Positions 45,229 through 55,600 of a stretch of DNA of 64,000 nucleotides are shown here, piece by piece (position 1 is the first letter of the stretch; every line of letters begins with the position of its first letter). A model generated the notes under the pieces. The model searched no databases, was not told where the DNA came from, and saw nothing but the letters and a program-made list of their open reading frames with translations. Source of the DNA: Siderastrea siderea (Eukaryota > Cnidaria > Anthozoa > Scleractinia > Rhizangiidae). Location: contig OZ034967.1 of NCBI GenBank assembly GCA_964030785.1, forward strand, positions 60,781,212 to 60,845,211, written 5' to 3'. A program made the translations under genes and the position numbers.

Positions 45229-46947
45229 ATGAGTATTTCGTCGTCCGCACAGATAAACGAACCGAATGAAGATGATACAGCAAAGGATACACAGGAAATG
45301 CAGGATGCTCAACCGATATCTGGTGAATTGGAAGGTAGGAAACGTACTCTAACAGAAAAGGGTTTTGAGTATCAGTTGCCATTTAAGAAGAAGAGTTATG
45401 AAGATGCCTTAACTAAATTAAGGAACTGTGTTGACAAGGTTGATATGTTATGGACGGATGCAAGTGAGATTGATGAACTTCGCCAGCTTAGAAATGAATT
45501 AGAAGAAAGTCGACAGGCCTTTGAAATAGCACAATCTGGGTATGCACCCTTTTTATCGGAAGAAGAATTGCAACAACTCTGTAGTGAATCTTCTGATCTA
45601 CTGAAGCGGACTGTGCAACTAAGAAAAAATGCTGGTGAACGGATTTTCGCATTAGAAAAAAGATGAGATCAAGTCTCGTTCAACGGCTAGAAAACAAGAA
45701 ACTCGAATGTCTCAGAGATAAGAGCAAAGGCAGTCATAGAGGCAGCAAAAAGGAAAGTCGAATGGCAATATGCTAAGCTAGAAATGCAGAAGAAGCTTGA
45801 ATTAAAGATGAAGGAGTGTGAAATAGAAGAAATGTAGAAGAAGAAGGATTATGAAAGAGCTGAGGCTGAAGTCGCCGCCCTGGCTAAGGTCGAAGATGAA
45901 GAAGAGAAAATTGAGAAACACATACCTGATAGTTTAGATAGCATTCCTTGCACAATTGATAAGGAACAGCAAGTGCGTCAATATCTTTCATCGATTCCTA
46001 CTAGCTCTATTCACATCAACACAGGCTCACCTAACCTCATGGATCAGCAACAGAACACTCCAGTTTCGGTGATAAGCACCAGTTCTCCTGCAATGCCTCT
46101 CATCTCGTCTAACCTCATGGATCAGCAACAGAACACTCCAGTTTCGGTGATAAGCACCAGTTCTCCTGCAATGCCTCTCGTCTCGTCTAACCTCATGGAT
46201 CAGCAACAGAACATTCCAGTTTCTGTGATAAGTACCAGTTCTCCTGCAAGACCTCTTAATCAAGACATTGTCTCGTCTAACATTATGGATCAACAGCAGA
46301 ACATTCCAGTTTCTGTGTTTAGTAATGTGCCTCCAGTGCTTCCTAGCCACAGCACAGTGTCGACTCCTGTTGCACACAGAACTCCTGGAGTAGGGACATC
46401 GATGCTCAGACCAGTTGCCACACCCTTTTCACCATTGTATACACAATCAACGATGCCGACATTCTCCACGCCACTCTATTCAGCAGTAGACCAGCGTAGC
46501 ATCACAGACGCGATCACAGAAAGTTTCCAAGCTGCTCGAATGCCACCTCCAAATCTGACAGTTTTCACTGGAAACCCATTAGACTGGCCAACTTGGAAGA
46601 GTGCATTTGAAACTGTCGTAGAGAAAAGGGCCATCAATCCTAGTGAAAAGATCCTATACCTTCTTCAGTATTTGTCTGGATCTCCAAGAAAGGTCGTGGA
46701 AGGTTATCAGTTCTTATCTTCACCCGATGCTTATCAAACAGCGAAGAATGTCTTGGAGAAACGATTCGGCCACCCTTCTGTTGTTGCCGATGCCTTTAGG
46801 AAAAGGTTGGAAAACTGGCATAGGATTGCCCCGAAGGATGGAAATGGCTTAAGAGAGTTTGCAGACTTTTTACGTACTTGCTTACTAGCAATGAATTCAG
46901 TCGAGGATCTTGAAACATTAAATAAGGAAAGCGACAACAGAAATTAG
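45229..46947 (+). pseudogene. BEL copy 1 gag, disrupted
   Basis: ATG 45229 opens a coiled-coil-rich Gag (KLRNCVDKVDML, LRQLRNELEESRQ) that stops at 45666 near an A-run. Shifted frames continue it (EIKSRSTARKQETRMSQR, AAKRKVEWQYAKLEM), with another stop, TAG, at about 45837. From about 45840 one frame runs to 46947 with the four-copy repeat at 46030-46330 and a DUF1759-type Gag domain (LTVFTGNPLDWPTW, LLQYLSGSPRKVVEGY). A missing base near 46940 ends it, and the text goes on in the pol frame. Confidence 0.85.
46030..46330 (+). repeat. In-frame 66-72-bp tandem repeat in gag
   Basis: Four units encode N(L/I)MDQQQN(T/I)PVSV followed by STSSPA-type residues. The first two units are nearly identical, the third has a short insertion, and the fourth is diverged, giving a gradient along the array. 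The minus strand is also open across it by chance. Confidence 0.85.
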
Positions 46948-49900
46948 TAAGGATCCTCCCTGGCTGGGCTCATCCCAAATGGGGGACGAAGGTTCGCGAC
47001 TATCAGCAAAGGCACGGAGACAACAAGTTCCCTCCTTTCTCCGCTTTCGTCAACTTCGTTGCTGAGATAGCAGATGTACAGTGTCTACCGGTACTTTCAG
47101 ATGTAGAAGTCAATAAGCAAGAAAGAGAGGACAATAGCAGAAACCGTAGGAGAGGCCCTGGTCATGGAGGGCGAACCCCAATTAATTCACTGTTAACAGG
47201 AGCCAGAGAAACTTCAGCTAATCCCAAGAAACCTAACGGCAAACCATGCCCATGGTGTAAAGGATCCCATGACTTGAGCACTTGCCAAGAACTTCTGAAA
47301 GTTCCTTATAAAGAAAGATTATCATTTCTAATCAAGAAGGGATTCTGCTTAAGGTGTTTAGAGCATGGCCACATGGCAAAGGAGAATAAGTGTACCACAA
47401 GATTGAAGTGCGCATCATGCAAACGACAGCATCCCACATGTCTGCATAGAGAAGAGCAAACGGACAAGTCTGATGAGACAGAACAGGCTTCTAAACCCAC
47501 ATCTGTACCGTTAATTGTTCCGACTTCTGAACCAGCATCTGTCAAGTGTACAACAGTATGTGGAGTTGAAGGTCAAGAATCTGGACAAGATCAGAGTTTG
47601 ATTATTCCAGTATGGGTATCTAGCTCCGAAAACCCCATGAACAAACAAATGACATACGCTCTCATTGACTGCCAGTCAAACGCAACATTTGTTACTGAGA
47701 AGTTAAGACAGGAACTTGGACTTGAAGGAGTTCAAAGTCACTTGCTTTTGTCTACCCTGCATAAGGAAAATGAAGTCGTCGAAAGTCGCAAGGTGAAGGG
47801 CCTAGTCATGATGGATATGAAGCACCAGAACAGTATTCCTTTACCACAAGTGTTCACGAGGCAGACGATCCCGTTTAAGAGTTCACAGATTCCCAAGCCT
47901 GAGGTGGCCATGTGTTGGGAACTTTTGAAGCCCATTGCAAGTGAACTACTGCCATACAAGAAGGATATGGAAGTTGGCTTGCTCATTGGAACAAACTGTC
48001 CAAGAGCCATCAAACCTCGAGAAATATTACCTGGCTCCGACAACGATCCGTACGGAATTAAAACCGATCTTGGTTGGGACATTATTGGCAGGGTTTGCCT
48101 TTCCTCTTCACCCGACTCGAACGAAGGCTATGAAATTTGGACTAACAAGGTCATTACCAAAGAATTAACAAGTACGTATGAAGGTGCCAAGCCCCGCTGT
48201 GGTGCAACATTTGCACTGAACTCTCGGGTTAAGGAAGTCTTGAATCCGGCCCAAGTTAACGAGATGTTCGAGCTAGATTTTCAAGAGAGATGTGGAGGCA
48301 AGAATGAGCGGTCACTATCCATTGAAGACCAGAAGTTCCTTAACATCCTCAGTGGAGGAATCCACAAGCAAGAAGACGGCCACTATGAGATGCCACTACC
48401 TCTACGCTCAGAAGAAGTAGAACTCCCAAATAACCGTTCCCTTGCTCTCAAACGTCTCTTTCTTCTGAAGGAACGCTTTAAGAGAAATCCAGGCTATTAC
48501 AAGGATTATGTGAAATTCATGGACAAGGTCATCGAAGATTGCGCTGAGAGATGTGAAGATGAAGGTGCTAGAAAAACTGTCAAAGTCAACTATGTACCAC
48601 ACCATGGGGTGTACCACCCGAAAAAACCGGGTAAGATCCGGGTCGTCTTTGATTGTAGCGCACGCTATGCAGGAACTTCCCTGAACCAACACCTGCTACA
48701 AGGACCGGATCTTACGAACAGTTTAGTTGGCGTTCTGTGCAGGTTCCGCCAAGAAGCCATAGCATTCTCCTGCGATGTTGAGTCTATGTTTCATCAATTC
48801 TTTGTGAATGAAGAGGACAGAGATCTCCTAAGATTTTTCTGGTGGGAAAACGGTGATCTCAATACAGCACCCATTGAATACAGGATGAAGGTCCATTTAT
48901 TTGGAGCCGGTTCATCACCTGGATGTGCCAATTTTGGATTCAAGCAAGCAGCAAATGATGGAGAAGAAGAATTTGGATCTGAAGCTGCTGACTTCATACG
49001 TCGTAACTTCTATGTCGATGATGGCTTGAAGTCGTTCAGTACAGTCCCCGCCACTACAAGGTTAATCCAGAACAGTCAAGCCATGTGCGCTAAAGCTGGT
49101 ATCCGCTTACACAAGTTTGTCAGCAACACCAAAGAAGTTCTCAAGGCGATTCCTCCCGAAGACAGAGCTGTTGGACTGCAAGATTTGGATCTAAAGTTCG
49201 ACCAGCTTCCCATTGAACGCACATTGGGTATCATGTGGTACATTGAGACTGATTGTTTCAAATTCCGGATCGTCATTCAAGAACGACCATTAACCAGAAG
49301 AGGTGTTCTCTCTACTGTATGTTCAGTGTATGACCCTCTTGGATTCGTAGCTCCGCTTATCCTGGTCGGGAAACAAATTCTTCAGGAACTTTGTCGTGGG
49401 AATGTAGACTGGGATGAACCAATCCCTGACAATGTGCGACCTGGATGGGAAAGGTGGAGAAATGAACTGCACGTGTTAGAGCAACTGGAGATCCCAAGAT
49501 GTTTCAAACCTAAAGATTTTGAAAAAGTAAAGAGTGTTGAATTGCATCACTTCTCAGACGCGAGCCAGAGCGGATATGGTCAGTGTAGCTACCTTCGCTT
49601 GATAAACCAACAGGAGCAAGCACATGTCTCATTTGTCATGAGCAAGGCTCGAGTGGCACCCTTAAAGTCAATTACCATCCCTCGACTGGAACTAACCGCA
49701 GCAGTAGTCTCGACCAAAGTAAGCCAGTGCCTCAAGCAAGAATTAGACTATCAAGATGTCGTCGAATTGTTTTGGACCGATAGTCAAGTAGTGATAGGAT
49801 ACATAAACAATGAAGCGAGGCGTTTTCACACATTCGTGGCCAATCGTGTACAAGAGATACACAACTGCACCAAACCTGATCAATGGCACTATGTGGAAAC

Positions 49901-50576
49901 TGATTCTAACCCAGCTGATGCTGCTTCACGTGGCCTCACAGCCCATCAACTTGTACACAATTCACGGTGGCTGAAGGGCCTGGAGTTTCTGTGGAGTTCA
50001 AATGTTCATCCAGTACAAGTATGTTGCAAGCCTGGTCCCCTTGATTCACAGGAGCCAGAAGTGAAAAGGGTCTCCGCCCTTGTTACGCAGACCGTGGAAA
50101 GATTTCCTGGCCACTTTGAGATTAGCAGATTGGATAGCTTCTCTGACTGGTTCAAGGCCAAAAATGCAGTAGCATTATGTTTACAACTAAAGAGGCGCCT
50201 AATGGAAAGAAAGGTTAAAGAGAGTCCGCGAGCTCTCAGAAGCAAGTCGAAAGAAGTGCCCGAATCTCAGCGTCAGAAACCAAAGGTAGAAGATTTAGCC
50301 CAAGCAGAGTTAGAAATCATTCACAACCTGCAGCATGAACACTTTAAGGAAGAAATCAAAACACTGCACTCATTAGATACTAATGGAGAATTCCTGAGTA
50401 GAGAAGCTGCAAAACAGCGCGACACAAGTCTGAAGAAGACCAGCTGTATGTACCGTCTTGACCCCTATCTCGATGCCGATGGAATTCTGCGAGTTGGCAC
50501 CTCAGAAGAGCTAACATGCCAGAAAGTGTCAAGCACCCAGTCATACTACCGAAAAGATCTCACATCACTGAGTTGA
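46943..50576 (+). pseudogene. BEL copy 1 pol: zinc knuckles, protease, RT, RNase H
   Basis: One frame stays open for about 3.6 kb. Domains in order are the end of Gag (PGWAHPKWGTKV) and zinc-knuckle motifs (CPWCKGSHDLSTC, CLRCLEHGHMAKENKC, CASCKRQHPTCLH). Then comes an A17-type aspartic protease (ALIDCQSNATF, near 47655), which has Gln where the Gly of D-x-G is expected. RT follows ([22 protein letters not shown], catalytic YVDD near 49014), then RNase H ([33 protein letters not shown]). The frame is lost by a small deletion near 50500, just before the integrase, and stops at 50576. Confidence 0.9.
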
Positions 50577-51778
50577 TAATACAAGATTGCCACCATGCCA
50601 TAAAACATCAGGGCAGTGAGATGACCCATAATGAGCTCCGCCAGCGTGGATATTGGGTGATTGGTGGTACGTCCGCGGTCGGATGTTTCGTCTCAAAGTG
50701 TACCGTTTGCAGAAGATTCAGGGCACCCCCACAAGTCCAGAAAATGGCAGACCTGCCTAAGGACCGAACAGAGCCAGTTCCTCCCTTCACTTACAGCGCG
50801 GTGGATTATTTCGGTTCCTTCTTTATAAGGGAGGGTCGTAAAGAAGTTAAGAGGTATGGGGTGTTGTTTACCTGCATGTCGTCACGGGCAGTCCACATTG
50901 AAACCTCCAATACACTTGAGACTGACTCCTACATAAACGCATTATGCCGTTTCCTGGCTGAACGTGGCCCTGTTCGCCAAATCAGATCTGACCGTGGCAC
51001 GAACTTCGTCGGAGCCAAGCGTGAACTAGCAGAAGCCTTAAATGAGATGGATCACGAGAAAGTCAAGAGTCATTTATTAAAGGAGAATTGCGACTGGATT
51101 GACATGGAAATGAATGTCCCTGCAGCCAGCCATATGGGCGGAAGTTGGGAGCGGCAAATAAGGACTGTGAGAAATGTTCTCTCAGTATTGCTTCTAGAGT
51201 CCGGATCCCAGTTGGATGATGAAAGCTTTCGCACACTTATGAAGGAAGTTCAGAACATCGTGAATTCAAGACCACTCTCTGTAAACAACATGATGTCTCC
51301 AGGTGCCCCAGAGCCACTGACCCCTAATCATCTTATCACAATGAAGGTTAAGGTTCTAATGCCTCCTCCTGGTGTGTTCTTAAGAGAAGATCTTTACTCA
51401 AAGAAGAGATGGCGAAGAGTACAGCGTCTCGCCAATGAATTTTGGAATAGATGGAGAAGGGAATTTCTGCACACGCTGCAAACGCGTCAAAGGTGGGTCA
51501 AACCGCAAAGAAACCTTGCTGTTGGAGACATAGTTGTGGTGAAGGATGATCACCTCCCAAGGAATGAGTGGAAGCTAGCTCGAGTCGAGCAGACCCTCCC
51601 TAGCGATGATGGTTTTGTTCGAAAGGTGGTCTTAGCTATGGGAACACGACTTCTGGACAATCATGGAAGAAGGACACAAGACGTTCAGCACTTGGAAAGA
51701 CCAGTTCACAAGTTGGTATTGATTTTACCTCAAGACCGGGAATTCCCCGTCGAGGAGCCTGCAGAATCAGAAGCTTAG
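50516..51778 (+). pseudogene. BEL copy 1 integrase and C-terminal DUF5641 domain
   Basis: In the next frame, the HHCC zinc-binding part (DCHHAIKHQGSEMT...KCTVCRR) is followed by the integrase core: first Asp in AVDYFGSFF, second in IRSDRGTNF, and Glu in GGSWERQIR. The tail has EPLTPNHLI and WRRVQRLANEFWNRWRRE, ending with a stop at 51778. The domain itself is intact; it is cut off from RT only by the frameshift near 50500. Integrase inserts the element's DNA into the genome. Confidence 0.9.
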
Positions 51779-51907
51779 TGTCAAAGGAACATTGAGAACT
51801 ATCAAGGACTTTGTCATGTTATTCTTTCTGACCGGAATTGACTAGATTGTTTTCTTATGAGTTTTTTCTGTATGTCTGAACAGTGGATTCCCACTGTTGG
51901 GGAGCCA

Positions 51908-52351
51908 TGTAGCGAAATATAAGCCACAAGAGACCCTTGGGAAATTTCCCATGAGACTTAGCGCGCGTTCAGTTGAAACACGTGTTCTTGCGATCGTTAG
52001 ATTAGTCAAAGTTATCTCGCTAGTTTCGTTGGAAATCAAACGTTTTGTTTAGATTCTTAAGATTTTATCCAGTCCATTACCCTCGTCGCTGGACGAAGGT
52101 AATTTGTAGCTCGATTTTCCTTTGTATTATTTTGCTTTTCATGTTATTTTCTTGTATTTTGTTACCACGAGCCGAGTCGCGTAGGTGCAAATTTCTCATC
52201 GAATTTTGTCGTATACATCTTTGCCTTTTAGTTTTACGGTTCTGTCTGTATCCTGCTGAGGAAATTAAAGAATCTGTAATTCTGCCAGCTATACATGTGG
52301 TTTACTCTTGGATTTTGAAGCTATTTACCGAGCGAAAGGTCGTCGGTAACA
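51908..52351 (+). repeat. BEL copy 1 3' LTR
   Basis: Begins TGTAGCGAAA and ends GGTAACA. The base after it starts the CTTAC duplication. Confidence 0.95.
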
Positions 52352-52451
52352 CTTACCATGTACACACAATTACGCGCCAAATATGTTACTTATTGTTTAC
52401 TTTTTTAACACCTCACCTCGCATATGTTAACTCATCTATATGTTATTTTCT

Positions 52452-52490
52452 CACTTGAAAATGATGTCATGGAGACATCGAAACGTTGTG
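52452..52490 (+). ncRNA. Degenerate hammerhead motif in the split PLE 3' UTR
   Basis: Stem II is perfect (GATGTC 52463-52468 with GACATC 52474-52479) and is followed by GAAA, the palindrome ACGT and a T. A short stem I (CAC/GTG) is possible. The core reads TTGAAAA where CTGANGA is needed, so two conserved bases (C3 and G8) are lost. It is probably inactive and matches the age of the host PLE. Confidence 0.5.
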
Positions 52491-52608
52491 TTAAACTTTT
52501 CTTGCAAATTTTTATCCTTAAATGTTTATCCTTCAAAAATTGCTAAATTAAATTGTCATGAAAGTTTCCTTAACAGTATATATTGTCTTTTTTTTTGATA
52601 TTTTTAAG

Positions 52609-55600
52609 GCGACTTACAACCATACAAAAGAACTAGTAGGCATGATGGGGGATATTGACGGAGCTCAACTAATGAGGTTATTGATGCGGTTAGTTAAAGC
52701 AAGAAAAGTTATTGAAATAGGTAAGGTAAACCTCATGTAGAATATAATCCAAATAAAATTTTTGAAAAAGTAGTAAAACATGATTCATTGTCTGTTTCTA
52801 TTCCCTGGGTATTTCCAAGTTTAAATACCGGGGGGGGGGGGGGACTCCCATATGAAAGTGACGGGGATGCTTGTCATCTCGCTTAGGGTTGTAAATTGCA
52901 GATTTTGGTCTCACTTTGGGTGTTGAGGACGGAAAGCCAATATTTTTTCCCACACTGGTATCGCTTAGGGTTGTGTGTCAAGAAATATCTATATTATACT
53001 GTGTTGCATGGTCTCCCTTAGGGGTTAAATAAAGCCGGAGCCACGCCCAGATTGGTCTCCTTTAGGGTGTTAATTCTAATTTTCCGACAAGCATCCCAGT
53101 CACTTTCATATGGGAGCCCCCCCCCCCCCCCCCCGGGTTTAAATATACTTTGTATCCATCTAACAACTAACTTAAGCTCTGACATCTTAATCACCCTCAT
53201 ATCAGCATCTTCAAACACCTCAAAGCATCCCACTGCAGAATTTTAGTTGTGTATTTATGGCTTGTACACTTGAAATTATTCAAATACTTCTCCATGTATT
53301 TTGTTCATCTCTTTTTTGGACTTGCCTGACTGGCCTCACCTCGACTTTCACAACAAAGATGGGCAGGGTTCTATCTAGGATTTATCGTTTGGGGGAGAAC
53401 TCTTGAGTTGTCAAAGGCCAGTTGTTCAAAGCAAGAATTATTAAGCAAACTCAGGATTAGCATGAATTTTTAATTCACTTTTAATCCATAACGACTTGGA
53501 TTCCAGTAGATTATTTTCACACAACAATTTGACCACTGCTTTCAAATTGTCATGGAAAATTAGTGGTGATGTTAACCCAGGGTTTGCACTTATCGGCTTT
53601 TAAACAACCAGGCCCTGGCTTAGGAACTCATAACCACTAATAATATAATTTACTATAGTAAGCTCATGTTATAATGCTCTCAGAACCTTGGGGACCTCAT
53701 TTTTTAGCAAAGTTTCCACCAAATGGTTCTACATGTAATTATCTGGAACTTAAACCTGTGATCTGAGGCAGTTTTTAGTCAAGGAAAGAGAGGGAAAATA
53801 GAAAACCTGATAGCCCCTCAAATAAAAATAAGCTAAACTGTATGTATTAAAATGAGTCTGGCAACAGCTGATGGTATCTCATGGTAACTTTAAGCCAATC
53901 AGAATGTACTGGAGGCAAATACGTGTAGTTTGCAGGAATTTACACAAGGCAGCACAAAGTCTGTTGATTGCTGATAAGTATTGTTTCTCGACCAACCAGG
54001 AAAAAATCCAGAATCTGAGCCGTCTTCCATTTTAGGTGTGATCTCCTTGAAAAGTGGGAGGAACGAGGGCGGGGTGCAGGGTAGACCTGACTGCAGGTGA
54101 TCTCTAGCAACATTAGAAATATGGGAATATGTAGAACACGTTACCATGCTTAAGAATCTTAAATGGTGGAAGTCTGGCATTAAAGGTTTATTTATGTACA
54201 TAACATAAGTGAGGGTATCACAAAAAATCTGTTCTCTTTTAGGTGTTCTTACAGGCTATAATACTCTCAGTATGGCCATGACACTGCCTCCAGATGGCAA
54301 AGTTGTGGCATGTGAAGTGACAGATAAGTACATGAAAGATGTGAATTCTCAGCAGCATTTCAAAGAGGTAAGAAAAGTTTCCGCTATGAATCACGACTCA
54401 GTTGCGACGCCTCAAATCCCCTTGATCACCTGCTGAGGAGACAGCAAGTTCTCTATATTCAAAGAAAACAGCGTGTTATATTTCAGCAATTTTTTCTACT
54501 ACAAAATTAACCTGTAGTAGATCAAAATAGTGTTATTGGGAATAACGTGGAATCTTAACAAGGCTTTTAAAGTTCTGAAAATGGAGAATAACTCATTTTT
54601 TTCCTGTCGACAAGTACACAAAAAATTTCATGCAATTAACTTTTTTCTGGCCATAACTCAACTTCTGTGTTTGAGATCATGTGTGAAAGGACAGGGACTG
54701 GAGCACTTTTAATATGGTGATTTGTTTTCTCACGCCTTCGTGCAAAGCTCTTTTGGATCATTTCAAAACCATGAGTGTTTACGAGTGAATCACATTTAAC
54801 CTGAACTTATTTGCCTTACCCGTGATCAGGCAACCTTGATAAATGCTAAATCAACCTTGGAAAGCCTTGAAAACAAAATGGTTTTGCAATTTACTGTTGC
54901 ACCCGAACGAAGTGAAGAACAATCTAAACTGAAGCAACCAAACACTGTTGGTTTTGAAACGTGATGTTTACCCCACTTCTTACCACAGGAACTTACTTTT
55001 ACTTAGATATTATCGAATAATCTTTTCTATCACACCGTGTGTCACTTATTTTATTTACTATGGTAGACCAGCCCTCGGCTGCTATGTCCGATATAGAAAA
55101 ATCGTCATAACCGCAGGTTTTGCGCACGTGTTTTTGGGTTAGATGTATCCGTAAGGATTTCTGAGTTAGATCAGTTCTAGTGTAGACTTCATTGCGTTAA
55201 CTTCTACTCGGCATTGGGCCATAGTTTCTCTCTACACTGGTATTCATGTACTCTATCAAGTCTAGTGCAGTGCGTGTGCAAACCAAATTCGAATCGGCAT
55301 ACGGTTTACGGCAAACGTTTCAACAGCGCTAGCACGTGGTTTGAATCAATCCGCATCTTAGTATCGCTCTCAATCGAGCTTGTATGGAACATTGAACTCT
55401 GTCAATTAAACTCTGTTATCGTCGTAATCAGAATTTCTTGTCGAGTTCGTTTATATCACGCACTGCTCTACCCCATGTGATTTACTTGGATTTTTGGTTT
55501 GGCATTCTGTCCTTGTGAATTACATTTTGTTCGAATTTGTTGCACCGTGAAGGAATTCGAAGAATTTGCTACACGTCCAGTAACATCTGCATTCCGTAAT

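Larger units (their letters stand above)
44721..52351 (+). mobile_element. BEL/Pao LTR retrotransposon, copy 1
   Basis: Two 444-bp LTRs (44721-45164, 51908-52351) differ at five positions by eye (about 1%), so insertion was recent. A 5-bp duplication CTTAC flanks the element (44716-44720, 52352-52356), the BEL size. Gag and pol are on the plus strand. The pol order is protease, RT, RNase H, integrase. Several frameshifts and stops mean this copy cannot make full proteins itself. The insertion site is 11 bp past the stop of the older PLE. Confidence 0.95.
36212..52550 (+). mobile_element. Old Penelope-like element split by three insertions
   Basis: Four pieces read in order on the plus strand. 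Piece 1 is 36212-36402 (RKRIDHTLQPVFRS, NQQCVVYNYQCDLCDA, the CxxC region before GIY-YIG). Piece 2 is 37190-37287 (EYVGYTSRHLHQRIDEHR, IGKHLKNDRGI). Piece 3 is 44563-44720 (SNFSVLKKCGGKLDCLIYEM, then the stop at 44707-44709). Piece 4 is 52357-52550 (3' UTR with a degenerate hammerhead). The RT domain is missing, so the copy was 5'-truncated. The insertions between pieces are a MITE, a Harbinger element and a BEL element. The order of text across the gaps is what shows that this is a single element. Confidence 0.8.

Noticed and set aside
46027..46377. 116-codon minus-strand ORF with repeats
   Set aside because: It is the antisense of the gag tandem repeat; the plus strand carries recognisable Gag domains.
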